DNA of 64,000 bases, taken from positions 620,001 to 684,000 of the forward strand of contig NZ_CP048437.1 of the NCBI RefSeq assembly GCF_010509575.1, read 5' to 3'. The stretch comes from Faecalibacterium duncaniae (GTDB taxonomy: Bacteria > Bacillota > Clostridia > Oscillospirales > Ruminococcaceae). Below the pieces are notes generated by a model. The model ran no database searches, was not told the origin of the DNA, and saw only the letters and a program-made list of their open reading frames with translations. The position numbers were made by a program, and so were the translations under genes. Position 1 is the first letter of the stretch. Every line of letters starts with the position of its first letter. Positions 7,346 to 19,062 of this stretch are shown here, in pieces.

Positions 7346-8185
7346 TTACAGCTGGGCCGACGCGCGGCGGGTGACATGGCAGGAAACGTTCACGGCCACG
7401 GGCAGGCCCGCCACATGGGTGGGCATCTGCTCAATGGCAAGGCCCAGACAGGTGGTCTGGCCGCCAAAGCCCTGCGGGCCGATGCCCAGCTCATTGATGG
7501 CGGTCAGCAGCTCCCGCTCCAGACCGGCATAATAGGGATCGGGGTTGGGAACATCCAGCGGGCGGAGCAGTGCCTTTTTGGCCAGATAAGCCACCTTGTC
7601 AAAGCTGCCGCCTACGCCGATGCCCAGCACGATGGGCGGGCAGGGGTTGGAACCGGCCAGCTGGACGGTCTCCAGCACGAACTTCCGGAAGCCCTCCACG
7701 CCGTCGGCGGGCTTGAGCATCTGGATGCGGCTCATGTTCTCGCTGCCAAAGCCCTTGGGGGCCACGGTGATGGTGCAGCCGTCGCCGTCTACCAGATGAA
7801 CGGTGATGGCTGCGGGGGTGTTGTCGCCGGTGTTGCCCCGGCGCAGCGGGTCGGCCACGATGCTCTTGCGCAGGTAGCCGTCGGTGTAGCCGCGGCGCAC
7901 GCCCTCGTGGATGGCGGCTTCAAAGCTGCCGTCGATGTGGACATCGGTGCCCAGCTCCACGAACACGCAGGCCATGCCGGTGTCCTGGCAGATGGGCAGG
8001 TCTTTTTCTCTGGCGGCGCTCAGGTTGGACCACAGCAGGTCCAGGGTATTCTTTGCCAGCGGCCAGGGCTCTTCCTGCCGGGCCTTGTCCAGCGCCGCCT
8101 GCACATCCTGCGGCAGGCGGGTGTTGGCCTCGATGCAGAGCCGGGCTACGGCGTCGGTGATGGCTTGTGCGGAGATGTTCCTCAT
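7346..8185 (-). CDS. Fumarate hydratase, alpha subunit (class I, Fe-S type)
   Basis: A 279-residue subunit carrying the 4Fe-4S cluster. Candidate ligands are the cysteines in DLPICQDTGM (about 66), GSNPCPPIVLGIGVGG (about 190) and GGQTTCLGLA (about 250), the three-cysteine pattern of oxygen-sensitive fumarases. RRGNTGDNTPAAI is the substrate loop. It sits between the malic enzyme gene (15 bases upstream) and the beta subunit gene (14 bases downstream), so all three are very likely one transcript and the two subunits form one enzyme. Confidence 0.9.
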   Translation of the reverse strand: MRNISAQAITDAVARLCIEANTRLPQDVQAALDKARQEEPWPLAKNTLDLLWSNLSAAREKDLPICQDTGMACVFVELGTDVHIDGSFEAAIHEGVRRGYTDGYLRKSIVADPLRRGNTGDNTPAAITVHLVDGDGCTITVAPKGFGSENMSRIQMLKPADGVEGFRKFVLETVQLAGSNPCPPIVLGIGVGGSFDKVAYLAKKALLRPLDVPNPDPYYAGLERELLTAINELGIGPQGFGGQTTCLGLAIEQMPTHVAGLPVAVNVSCHVTRRASAQL

Positions 8186-8200
8186 CTCGTGTTCCTCCCT

Positions 8201-9373
8201 TTACAGGCGGGCAGTGCCGGTCTCGCGGGCAGCCTTTGCCACGGCAGCAGCCACGGCCTCGGCTACACGGGGGTCAAATGCGCCGGGGATGATGTTCTCC
8301 TCGCTGCGGTCGGCATCGGTGATCAGGTCAGCGATGGCATAGGCTGCGGCCAGCTTCATCTGGTCGTTGATGTCGCGGGCGCGAACGCTCAAAGCGCCCT
8401 TGAACAGGCCGGGGAAGCAGAGCACATTGTTGACCTGGTTGGGGAAGTCGCTGCGGCCGGTGGCCATCACGCGCACGCCGCCTGCCTTGGCATCGTCCGG
8501 CATGATCTCGGGGGTGGGGTTGGCCATGGCAAAGACGATGGCATCCTTGTTCATGGTCTTGCACAGCTCGGTGGTCAGGATGCCGGGGCGGGACACGCCG
8601 ATGAATACGTCGGCTCCCTCGATGGCTTCCTTCAGGCCGCCCTTGATCTGGCGGGGGTTGGTCACCTCGCCCAGCCAGTTCTTGTGGGCCTCGGCGCTGT
8701 TGCAGCCCTTGTACAGTGTGCCGAACTGGTCCACGGCCACGATATCCTTGGCACCGGCGGTCATCAGCATCTTGATGATGGCAGTACCGGCAGCGCCGGG
8801 ACCGTTCAGGACGATGTGCACGTCCTCCATCTTTTTGCCCACCACGCGCAGGGCGTTGATGAGGGCAGCGGTCACCACGATGGCGGTGCCGTGCTGGTCA
8901 TCGTGGAACACGGGGATATCCAGCTCCCGCTCCAGCGTCTCTTCGATCTCAAAGCACTCGGGGCTCTTGATATCCTCCAGATTGATACCGCCAAAGGTGG
9001 GGGCAATGGCCTTGCAGGCTGCGATCACGCTGGCGGCATCGTGGGCATCGATGCAGATGGGGAAGGCATCCACGCCGCCGAACTCCTTGAACAGCACGGC
9101 TTTGCCCTCCATCACAGGCAGACCGGCCTCGGGGCCGATGTCACCCAGGCCCAGCACGGCGGTGCCGTTGGAGACAACGGCCACCATGTTGCCCTTGAAG
9201 GTGTACTTATAAACATCGTCGGGGTTTTCCTTGATCTTGCGGCAGGGCTCGGCAACGCCGGGGGTGTAGGCGGTAGACAGGTCATCACGGGTCTTGACCT
9301 CCACCTTGCTGGTAATGCCCACCTTGCCGTGGTGGGTCTCGTGCATTTCAAGGGCGGCTTTGTTGTAATCCAT
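8201..9373 (-). CDS. NAD(P)-dependent malic enzyme
   Basis: A 390-residue oxaloacetate-decarboxylating malate dehydrogenase that interconverts malate with pyruvate plus CO2. LSTAYTPGVAEPCRKI holds the catalytic tyrosine region, FEIEETLERELDIPVFHDDQHGTAIV carries the metal-binding acidic residues, and VLNGPGAAGTAII is the dinucleotide-binding loop. It is the short bacterial form without a phosphotransacetylase extension. The ATG at 9373 follows GGAGG. A possible minus-strand promoter is TGGAAA (9472-9467) with TAAAAT (9449-9444), 17-base spacing. It heads the operon with the two fumarase genes, which suggests a pyruvate-malate-fumarate branch. Confidence 0.92.
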   Translation of the reverse strand: MDYNKAALEMHETHHGKVGITSKVEVKTRDDLSTAYTPGVAEPCRKIKENPDDVYKYTFKGNMVAVVSNGTAVLGLGDIGPEAGLPVMEGKAVLFKEFGGVDAFPICIDAHDAASVIAACKAIAPTFGGINLEDIKSPECFEIEETLERELDIPVFHDDQHGTAIVVTAALINALRVVGKKMEDVHIVLNGPGAAGTAIIKMLMTAGAKDIVAVDQFGTLYKGCNSAEAHKNWLGEVTNPRQIKGGLKEAIEGADVFIGVSRPGILTTELCKTMNKDAIVFAMANPTPEIMPDDAKAGGVRVMATGRSDFPNQVNNVLCFPGLFKGALSVRARDINDQMKLAAAYAIADLITDADRSEENIIPGAFDPRVAEAVAAAVAKAARETGTARL

Positions 9374-9653
9374 GGGGTGTTCCTCCGTTTGTATCGGGCG
9401 CTTCCCGCGGAAGGGAGCGGCCGGGGTTTCTCGTATCTCCTTTATTTTAACAGAACCGGGCGGGCATTTCCACCGGAAAAGCCGCTTTTTCGGCCGGTGC
9501 CCCGCAAAAGTCGGACAAACCCGGCGCTCTATTTGTGGAATTTCTGCAAAATTCTTTTCTTTTTCACTTTTGCCCTTTATAATAAGGTCTGTACTATGCG
9601 ACCCGAATCTGAACCCGGCGGGATGCCGGTGTTCCAACAGGAGGAACTTTATT

Positions 9654-10796
9654 TTGAAAAAGATCATCACAAAGGCGGTCTGCCTGCTCTGCGCCGGTGC
9701 GCTGGTGCTGGGCGCAGCAGGCTGCTCCAAGTCCGCTGATTCTTCTTCTGCCGCTTCCAGCACAGCCGCCGCTGTTTACGGCAGCGCGGAAGATTACGAT
9801 TACGAGAACTTCTCCTACAGCAGCGGTCTGGACGAGAACGGCTACTGGGAGGGCGTGAAAGCGCTTGACTATGTCACCCTGCCCGAGAACTTTGCAAGCC
9901 TTACCTTCAAGCGTTCTGAGATCGAGCCCACCGAGGAGGAGATCCAGAGCGAGATCGACAGCCTGCTCAGCGACCACGCCACTGAGAAGCAGGTAACGGA
10001 CCGTGCCGCAGCGGACGGTGATACCGTCAACATCGACTATGCCGGTTCCGTGGATGGCGTTGCGTTCAGCGGCGGCACTTACAGCGGCTACAGCCTGACC
10101 CTGGGCAGCGGTACTTTCGTCGATGGCTTTGAGGATCAGATCGTAGGCCACACCCCCGGCGAGACCTTTGATGTCACCGTGACCTTCCCGGAGGGATACA
10201 GCGATTCTACCGATTCCGAGGGCAACACCGTTGTCCTGAGCGGCAAAAAAGCTGTGTTCTCCGTTACCCTGAACTACATCAGTGAGAAGGTCCTGCCCGA
10301 GCTGACCGACGCGTGGGTGGCCGAGAACTACGGCGAGAGCGATGATGTTCACACCGTGGAGGAGCTGAAAGCGCTCTACCAGAAGATGCTCTACAACACC
10401 AACCTGCAGAACGCCATCATGGACGACCTGCTGGCGAACTCCACCTTCAAGGAGCTGCCCAAGGAGGTCACCGATTATCAGGTGAACCAGTGCCTGAACT
10501 ACTACTACACCATGGCCAACTACTACGGCTACGATCTGGACAGCTTTGTGCAGACCGCCGCTGGCTATGAGAACGCCGATGACCTGCTGGAGGGGATGAG
10601 CGACAGCATCACCACCTACTCCAAGGAGGCTCTGCTCTATCAGGCAGTGGCCGAGACACTGGACATCGTGCCCACCCAGGAGCAGATCGATACCTATTCC
10701 TCCTACACCGGCACCTACGGTGAGAACTACTGCACTATGGTCGCCCTGATGGATGCCGTCACCGATGCGCTGACGGAGAGCGCAGTGGTGAGCTGA
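9654..10796 (+). CDS. FKBP-type peptidyl-prolyl isomerase lipoprotein (trigger-factor-like)
   Basis: A 380-residue surface lipoprotein. A TTG start at 9654 with AGGAGG 9 bases upstream gives MKKIITKAVCLLCAGALVLG followed by AAGC, a clean lipobox with cysteine 24 and a serine-rich spacer. An FKBP domain spans about 120-210 (GDTVNIDYAGSVDGVAFSGG; LGSGTFVDGFEDQIVGHTPGE), and a helical region like the trigger factor C-terminal chaperone domain follows. It probably helps fold exported proteins at the membrane face. A -10 element TATAAT (9578-9583) lies upstream without a good -35. Confidence 0.85.
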   Translation: MKKIITKAVCLLCAGALVLGAAGCSKSADSSSAASSTAAAVYGSAEDYDYENFSYSSGLDENGYWEGVKALDYVTLPENFASLTFKRSEIEPTEEEIQSEIDSLLSDHATEKQVTDRAAADGDTVNIDYAGSVDGVAFSGGTYSGYSLTLGSGTFVDGFEDQIVGHTPGETFDVTVTFPEGYSDSTDSEGNTVVLSGKKAVFSVTLNYISEKVLPELTDAWVAENYGESDDVHTVEELKALYQKMLYNTNLQNAIMDDLLANSTFKELPKEVTDYQVNQCLNYYYTMANYYGYDLDSFVQTAAGYENADDLLEGMSDSITTYSKEALLYQAVAETLDIVPTQEQIDTYSSYTGTYGENYCTMVALMDAVTDALTESAVVS

Positions 10797-10825
10797 GTGC
10801 CCTGCCCCCCTATCAAGAGAACTTG

Positions 10826-10857
10826 TGCCGCTTCGGGTCCGCCGGGGCGGCATTTTT
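10826..10857 (+). terminator. Terminator after the FKBP lipoprotein gene
   Basis: TGCCGC pairs with GCGGCA around a GC-rich loop and is followed by five T. Confidence 0.65.
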
Positions 10858-10908
10858 GTCTTGTTTGCAAACAATTTGTGAATTGTTGCCGTACCATCGA
10901 AAACCCTA

Positions 10909-10965
10909 TTGACAAAGTGGGGTGTTTGGAGTATAGTTTTAGCAGTCGAACAGATAGAGTGCTAA
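10909..10965 (+). promoter_or_regulatory. clpB promoter with CIRCE operator (HrcA site)
   Basis: TTGACA (10909-10914), 17-base spacer and TATAGT (10932-10937) are followed at once by TTAGCAGTC-N9-GAGTGCTAA (10939-10965). This matches the CIRCE consensus TTAGCACTC-N9-GAGTGCTAA at all but one position, so heat-shock control of clpB by HrcA is expected. Confidence 0.9.
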
Positions 10966-11033
10966 AAATGAAATGGCAATCAATCTGAAAGACTGCTGAA
11001 ATAACATTTTCGGTACGAATGGAGGTCGATTCT

Positions 11034-13646
<2,613 letters not shown>

Positions 13647-13693
13647 TTTTCCACAGTTTTACCAGTTTTGTACCTCTGTGCCGGCTGTAATGC

Positions 13694-13781
13694 TTGCATG
13701 GGGGTGCGGAATATGATATTATAACAAGTAACATTGATGTGCTTTTCATCGCGGAACAGCCACGGTGGAAAGCACATTTTT
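13694..13781 (+). promoter_or_regulatory. Promoter with an early terminator-like hairpin
   Basis: TTGCAT (13694-13699), 17-base spacer, TATTAT (13717-13722). About 10-50 bases after the expected start point GTGCTTTTC (13739-13747) can pair with GGAAAGCAC (13767-13775), followed by ATTTTTG. This would give a transcript of only about 50 bases unless read through. It lies upstream of the CNNM gene and could be an attenuator or a very short RNA. Confidence 0.45.
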
Positions 13782-13792
13782 GTATCCCTAGG

Positions 13793-13914
13793 AAAGAACT
13801 CCTTCCGTCATCGCTGCGCGATGCCACCTCCCTCGGTGAGGGAGGCTGACCGTGCGGCAAGGCTCCCTCTTTGAGGGCGCTGGCTGTGAAGCAGACTGAG
13901 GGAGTCCGTTCTTT
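13793..13914. repeat. Short inverted-repeat-bounded intergenic element (copy 1)
   Basis: A 122-bp non-coding element begins AAAGAAC and ends GTTCTTT. Its inner ends are imperfect inverted repeats (CTCC..CCGTC against GACTGAGGGAG), and it contains sub-hairpins CCTCCCTC/GAGGGAGG. The stretch TCCGTCAT..GCT..CGC.ATGCCACCTC recurs in the element at 21969-22203. It resembles a MITE-like chromosomal repeat. Confidence 0.7.
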
Positions 13915-13952
13915 AATAAAAAACAGAAAGTTGAGTGTGATTTTCCTTTATT

Positions 13953-15272
13953 ATGGACGATGGCAGTATGACGCTCTGGGTAGCGCTGGTGATCCTGGTG
14001 GGTTTCTCCGCCTTTTTCTCCGCATCCGAGACCGCATTTTCCTCCCTGAATCAGATCCGCCTGAAAAGCCGCGCCGAGGACGGCGATTCCTCTGCCGCCC
14101 GGGTGCTGGCCATGGCGGAGCAGTATGACAAGCTGCTTTCCACCATCCTCATTGGCAACAATATCGTGAACATCGCCGCCGCTTCCATCGGCACCATCCT
14201 GTTTACCCGGATGCTGGGTGCCGAGCGGGGCGCTACGGTGTCCACCATTGTGCTGACGATCATCGTGCTGATCTTTGGCGAGGTGACTCCAAAGAGCCTG
14301 GCCAAGGAGATGCCGGAAAAGGTGGCTACGGCAGTCTCGCCCTTCCTTGTGCTCCTGATGGCCCTGATGACCCCGCTGACCTGGCTGTTCACCCAGTGGA
14401 AAAAGCTGCTGGGCCACTTTGTCCACAGCGGCGAGGCCGATACCATCACAGAGGGTGAGCTGATGACCATGGTCAGCGAGGCTGAAAATGACGGCGAACT
14501 GACCGACCGGGAAAGCGAGCTCATCCGCAGCGCCATCGAGTTCGATGACGTGGAGGTGGAGGAGATCCTGACCCCCCGTGTGGATGTGGTGGCTGTGGAG
14601 GATGATATCCCGCTGGAGGAGCTGGCCCAGACCTTTGCGGAGTCCGGTTACTCCCGTCTGCCTGTCTACCACGGCACCATTGATAACATCATTGGTGTGG
14701 TACATGAAAAGGATTTCTATATCGCCCGCCTGAAAAAGGCGACCAAGATCGATGATCTGGTGGTGCCCACCCTGTATACCACGGGCTCCACGCAGATCTC
14801 CCAGCTGCTGCGCACCCTCCGGGAGCAGCACCACCACCTGGCCGTTGTTGTGGACGAATACGGCGGCACCGAGGGTATCATCACGCTGGAGGATATCCTG
14901 GAAGAGCTGGTGGGTGAGATCTGGGATGAGCACGACGAGGTCACTGAGGACTTCCGCAAGCAGTCGGACGGCAGCTGGCTGGTGTCCGGTTCTGCCAGCG
15001 TCGATGATCTGTATGAGGAACTCGACCTGCCGGAGGAAGAGGACATCGATTCCAATACCGTCAACGGTCTGGTGCAGGAAAAGACCTGCCATCTGCCCAA
15101 GGTAGGCGACCGCTTTACCCTGGGCGAGTACGATGGTGTTGTTACCCGCACCGCCAAGCGCCGCGTGACGGAAGTGCGCCTGACCCCCGCCGCCCCGGCT
15201 GAGGATGCCGAGAAGGACGACGAAAAGGATAAGCGCTTCTCCCGCCTTGCACAGCGCGGGGAGAGCCGCTGA
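13953..15272 (+). CDS. CNNM/CorC-type membrane protein with CBS domains (HlyC/CorC family)
   Basis: A 439-residue inner-membrane protein. A CNNM (DUF21) transmembrane domain spans about 1-180 with at least three membrane helices (VALVILVGFSAFF; IVNIAAASIGTIL; VSTIVLTIIVLIFGEVTPKSLA). A CBS pair follows at about 200-330 (ILTPRVDVVAVEDD; GYSRLPVYHG; VVDEYGGTEGIITLEDILEELVGEI), then a CorC_HlyC domain at about 345-425 and a charged tail. Related proteins take part in Mg2+/Co2+ efflux or tolerance. No convincing Shine-Dalgarno sequence is seen before the ATG, so translation may be weak or the start could be the methionine five codons downstream. Confidence 0.85.
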   Translation: MDDGSMTLWVALVILVGFSAFFSASETAFSSLNQIRLKSRAEDGDSSAARVLAMAEQYDKLLSTILIGNNIVNIAAASIGTILFTRMLGAERGATVSTIVLTIIVLIFGEVTPKSLAKEMPEKVATAVSPFLVLLMALMTPLTWLFTQWKKLLGHFVHSGEADTITEGELMTMVSEAENDGELTDRESELIRSAIEFDDVEVEEILTPRVDVVAVEDDIPLEELAQTFAESGYSRLPVYHGTIDNIIGVVHEKDFYIARLKKATKIDDLVVPTLYTTGSTQISQLLRTLREQHHHLAVVVDEYGGTEGIITLEDILEELVGEIWDEHDEVTEDFRKQSDGSWLVSGSASVDDLYEELDLPEEEDIDSNTVNGLVQEKTCHLPKVGDRFTLGEYDGVVTRTAKRRVTEVRLTPAAPAEDAEKDDEKDKRFSRLAQRGESR

Positions 15273-15297
15273 CAGGAAGCGTAAGATAGAAACAGTG

Positions 15298-15342
15298 AAA
15301 CGCCGCCGGGTGGAGCTTTTGGCTCTGCCCGGCGGCGTTTTC
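15298..15342 (+). terminator. Terminator after the CNNM gene
   Basis: Perfect GC-rich stem CGCCGCCGGG (15301-15310) with CCCGGCGGCG (15328-15337), then TTTTC. Confidence 0.85.
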
Positions 15343-15355
15343 TTGATTCAAGTCC

Positions 15356-15384
15356 TTGCCCGCGGCCCTGCACTGTGCTAAACT
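15356..15384 (+). promoter_or_regulatory. Promoter for the SpoIID-like gene
   Basis: TTGCCC (15356-15361), 17-base spacer, TAAACT (15379-15384), 33 bases before the start codon. Confidence 0.5.
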
Positions 15385-15417
15385 GAATAAAATACAGAAC
15401 GCAGGAGGACAAGGAAC

Positions 15418-16497
15418 TTGAAACGGATGTCGAAGTTTGCGCGCCGGTGTGCGGCGCTGATGCTGGCGGTGGTGCTGCTCTGCATGGCAGTGCCTGCCGC
15501 CTTTGCAGCGGAAGGGGACACCCTGCCCGCCGGTGCCACCACCATGGGCGGTGCCAACACTACTCTGATCCCGGACGAGGAGGAAAACTGCCTGAGCTGG
15601 CTCTTCGGCTCTGGCGATACCATCACCATGCCCTACCTGAACGTCAAGGGGCAGGGCCTGCGCCGGAACGTGACCCTGGATCTTGAGGACTGTCTGGTGG
15701 GCATCACCTACACCGAGCTGGGCTCCATCGGCAGCTATGTCAGTGACGCGGCGGCACAGCAGGCGTGGAAAGCGCAGGCGGTGGCTATCCACTCCTATCT
15801 GGAATACCACAAGAAATACGGCTCTTCGGCCAACGCGCTGGTGTACACCCCCGTGGATCAGATCCCTTCCTCTGCCCGCAGCGCCATCCGCAGGGCAGTC
15901 TCTGAGGTCAAGGACGAGGTGCTGACCTGCAACGGCAGCGTCATCGATGCAGTGTGGTCGGCCAGCGCGGGGTACAACACCCAGACCGGCGTGTACGGCA
16001 CCTGCTCCGGTCTGGATGCCTGGGGCACCGATGTGCCCTATCTGCAGAGCGTGGAAAGCCCCTACGAGGAGCAGTATCACAACCTGATGCGCCGGATCAT
16101 CGGCAAGGATTACCGCTACATCGAGTATAACGACAGCAAGACCGGCCAGCCCTACGAGAGCGCCGACACCACCCATAAGGATCTGGGCGGCTTTGTCCAG
16201 TACAATACCTTTGTCTCGAACGGAAAGAGCTACCGCTACATCGGCCAGTTCGTTTCCTCCCGTTATTGCTTTGATTTCAGCGCGGACGAGAACGGAACCC
16301 CCTGCATGAACTACTATGGCTTCGGCCACGGTGTGGGCATGAGCCAGTGCGGCATGGTGGGCTATGCGCAGGAGCAGGGCATGGGCTACCGGGACATCCT
16401 GCGCCACTACTATACCGGCGTGTCCTTTGGCACGGTGGGCAGCGGCAGCTCGAACGGCGGCCTGTTCGGCTGGCTGTGGAGCCTGCTGGGGCTGTAA
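15418..16497 (+). CDS. SpoIID/LytB-domain protein (secreted)
   Basis: A 359-residue exported protein. A TTG start at 15418 with AGGAGG upstream gives a signal peptide (MKRMSKFARRCAALMLAVVL, cleavage near PAAFA-AEG). The SpoIID domain runs from about 80 to 340: LEDCLVGITYTELG, QQAWKAQAVAIHSYLEYH and the C-terminal GFGHGVGMSQCGMVGYAQ are family hallmarks. SpoIID proteins cut denuded peptidoglycan during engulfment, and LytB-type paralogues act in vegetative walls. It precedes surface glycosyltransferase genes. A wall-remodelling role is likelier than sporulation if the host does not sporulate. Confidence 0.88.
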   Translation: MKRMSKFARRCAALMLAVVLLCMAVPAAFAAEGDTLPAGATTMGGANTTLIPDEEENCLSWLFGSGDTITMPYLNVKGQGLRRNVTLDLEDCLVGITYTELGSIGSYVSDAAAQQAWKAQAVAIHSYLEYHKKYGSSANALVYTPVDQIPSSARSAIRRAVSEVKDEVLTCNGSVIDAVWSASAGYNTQTGVYGTCSGLDAWGTDVPYLQSVESPYEEQYHNLMRRIIGKDYRYIEYNDSKTGQPYESADTTHKDLGGFVQYNTFVSNGKSYRYIGQFVSSRYCFDFSADENGTPCMNYYGFGHGVGMSQCGMVGYAQEQGMGYRDILRHYYTGVSFGTVGSGSSNGGLFGWLWSLLGL

Positions 16498-16538
16498 TAA
16501 ATTTTGCACCGGAAAGCGCAGGAAATGCGGAAAAGCGC

Positions 16539-16567
16539 TTCTCAAACGGGACGAAATCTGGTATACT
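16539..16567 (+). promoter_or_regulatory. Promoter for the two glycosyltransferase genes
   Basis: TTCTCA (16539-16544), 17-base spacer, TATACT (16562-16567). Confidence 0.5.
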
Positions 16568-16628
16568 ATTATAGTTTGTAAAAATGCGTCTGGGCGGCGG
16601 AATGGCCCAGTGAAGTGGAGAAGTCGGA

Positions 16629-19058
16629 ATGCAGTTGGAGAAAGCAAAGGAAACAAAGCAGGACATGGAGCGCTGCCGCCTGCTGGCACAGCGCATTGCG
16701 GAGGAGCTGGCCCCGGCAACAGCTGCGGTGCTGAACGCCGAGACCCCGGCACTGGAAAAGGCCCTGCACCGGGCGGGCGTGGATGCCAACCCCTTTACAG
16801 TGGCTGCCCGGCAGGCAGACCTGCTGGTGGTGGAGGACCCCGCCTGGGTGGAGATGCCCGCGCAGCTGCCCGGACAGGTGCTGCTGGTGTTTACCGGCAG
16901 CAACGTGGCTGAGGGCTGGGCCGAGGAACTGGCCCGCCGGGGCTACTACCGGGATTTCCGCTGGCGCAGCCGGGGCCGTGCCCAGCAGTCGGCTCTGTAC
17001 TGCACGGTCCAGCCTGCCACCGCCGAGATGATCGCGGGCTATGAGAAGGAGTTGGATCTCCTGCGTGACCGGATGGTGCGTGCCGAGCGCACCTGCAACG
17101 AGGAAGCCGCCCTCATTGAGCGGCTCCGCAGCGATCTTTCCCTGAGCCGCAGCCATGCCAAGAACCTGGAAAAGACCCTGAACGAGGTGACCAGCTCTAC
17201 CTTCTGGAAGCTGACCTGGCCCATGCGGTATGTTGTCAGCAAGAGCCGCCAGATCTGGCACACCTTCCCGCTTTTCGTCCTGCTGGGTGAGCTGCGCCGG
17301 GACGGCATCTCGGGTGTGCGGGAGCACGCCCGCGCCAGGCGGGAGTATGCCGCCCTCTTCCCGGGGAACCTCCTGCGGGCCGACCGCTTTGCCCCGGTAG
17401 AGCTGCTGGTCAGGCAGGCGAACGATCAGCCTGCCGGTCCCAAGATCAGCATCGTGGTGCCTCTGTACAACACCCCGCTGGATTTCCTGGACGAGATGCT
17501 GGATTCCGTGGTGAACCAGACCTACAAGAACTGGGAGCTCTGCTGCGTGGATGCCGGTAAGGACGAGGCCGTAGGCCAGCATGTGCAGGCCCGTGCGAAG
17601 GCCGATGCACGCATCCGGTATCAGAAGCTGGAAAAGAATGAGCTGATCCCCGGCAACACCAACAAGGGCTTTGAGATGGCCACCGGTGAGTATATCGCCC
17701 TGCTGGACCACGATGACCTGCTGCATCCCTGCGCCCTGTGGTACGCGGCCAGGGCCATTGCCGAGCAGAAGGCCGACTTTGTCTACACCGACGAGGCGAC
17801 TTTTGAGGGGAAGCCGGAGCATGTGGTGCTCTACCACTTCAAGCCCGACTTCATGCTGGACAACCTCCGCTCCAACAACTACATCTGCCACCTGACCGTG
17901 TTCAGCCGCGCCCTGATGGAGCGGGCCGGCGGCGGCGAGCGGATGGAGTACAACGGCAGCCAGGATTACGAGCTGTTCCTTCGCCTGACGGAGCAGGCTG
18001 AGAAGATCGTTCACATTCCCCATGCCCTGTATTACTGGCGCTCCAGCCCCGGCAGCACGGCGGCAGATATCTCCGCCAAAACCTACTGCATCGACGCAGG
18101 CATTGCGGCCCTCAAGGCCCACTATGCCCGCTGCGGGATCGCTGTGGACGATGTTGCCCTCATCCCCGGCACCCCGGGCTATTACAAGACCGATTACACC
18201 ATTGAGCACCCGGGCCGGGTGAGCATCCTCATCCCCACCTGCGACCACATCCGGGATCTGGAGCTCTGCGTGGATTCCATCTATGCCCGCACCACCTACC
18301 CGGATTTTGAACTCATCCTCATCGAGAACAACAGTAAGCAGCCCGAGACTTTCCGCGCCTACGAGCGGATGCAGAAGGAACACCCGGACAACCTCAAGGT
18401 CGTGACCTGGGAGGGCAAGGGCTTCAATTACAGCGCCCTGAACAACTTTGGTGAGCAGTATGCCACCGGCGAATATCTGCTGCTGCTCAACAACGATACC
18501 GAGGTCATCACCCCCAACTGGCTGGAGGAAATGGTCATGTACGCCCAGCAGAAGCGGGTGGGCTGTGTGGGTGCAAAGCTGCTCTACCCCGATGACACCA
18601 TTCAGCATGCCGGCATCGGCTTTGGCATCGGCGGCGTGGCGGGCCACCTACACAAGTATTTCCCGGCAGCATCCGATGGCTACATGGGGCGGCTGAACTA
18701 TGTGCAGGATGTTTACGGCGATACCGCCGCCTGTCTGCTCATCCGCAGAGAAATCTATGATGAGATGAACGGCCTGGACGAGAGCTATGCCGTGGCCTTC
18801 AACGATGTGGATTTCTGTGTCCGTGTGCGGGAGGCGGGCTACACCAACGTGTTTACCCCCTTTGCCCAGCTCTACCACTACGAGAGCAAGAGCCGCGGCA
18901 CCGAGGACAACCCCGAAAAGCAGAAGCGCTTCCAGGGCGAGGTGCTCCGCTTCCAGGCCCGCTGGGGAGACCTGCTGGCCGCGGGCGATCCCTGCACCAA
19001 CCCCAACTTTGATATCCAGCGTGAGGACTTCACGCTGAAGATCCTGCCTTTGGAGTGA
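16629..19058 (+). CDS. Two-domain family 2 glycosyltransferase
   Basis: An 809-residue cytoplasmic protein for surface-polysaccharide assembly. An N-terminal region of about 270 residues includes a coiled-coil stretch near 140-185. The first GT-A domain starts at KISIVVPLYNTP (about 272) with LLDHDDLLHP as its acidic motif. The second starts at RVSILIPTCDHI (about 530) with LLLNNDTEVITPNWLEEMV, and its acceptor end is AVAFNDVDFCVRVREAGY. This is the arrangement of O-antigen or rhamnan rhamnosyltransferases. The next gene starts 4 bases after the stop. Sugar specificity is inferred from the rfb genes nearby, not from the sequence. Confidence 0.85.
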   Translation: MQLEKAKETKQDMERCRLLAQRIAEELAPATAAVLNAETPALEKALHRAGVDANPFTVAARQADLLVVEDPAWVEMPAQLPGQVLLVFTGSNVAEGWAEELARRGYYRDFRWRSRGRAQQSALYCTVQPATAEMIAGYEKELDLLRDRMVRAERTCNEEAALIERLRSDLSLSRSHAKNLEKTLNEVTSSTFWKLTWPMRYVVSKSRQIWHTFPLFVLLGELRRDGISGVREHARARREYAALFPGNLLRADRFAPVELLVRQANDQPAGPKISIVVPLYNTPLDFLDEMLDSVVNQTYKNWELCCVDAGKDEAVGQHVQARAKADARIRYQKLEKNELIPGNTNKGFEMATGEYIALLDHDDLLHPCALWYAARAIAEQKADFVYTDEATFEGKPEHVVLYHFKPDFMLDNLRSNNYICHLTVFSRALMERAGGGERMEYNGSQDYELFLRLTEQAEKIVHIPHALYYWRSSPGSTAADISAKTYCIDAGIAALKAHYARCGIAVDDVALIPGTPGYYKTDYTIEHPGRVSILIPTCDHIRDLELCVDSIYARTTYPDFELILIENNSKQPETFRAYERMQKEHPDNLKVVTWEGKGFNYSALNNFGEQYATGEYLLLLNNDTEVITPNWLEEMVMYAQQKRVGCVGAKLLYPDDTIQHAGIGFGIGGVAGHLHKYFPAASDGYMGRLNYVQDVYGDTAACLLIRREIYDEMNGLDESYAVAFNDVDFCVRVREAGYTNVFTPFAQLYHYESKSRGTEDNPEKQKRFQGEVLRFQARWGDLLAAGDPCTNPNFDIQREDFTLKILPLE

Positions 19059-19062
19059 ATTG

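Noticed and set aside
7331-9739. 802-codon open frame on the plus strand opposite the fumarase and malic enzyme genes
   Set aside because: Antisense shadow of three well-supported enzyme genes; Gly/His/Val-rich with no ribosome binding site or domain.
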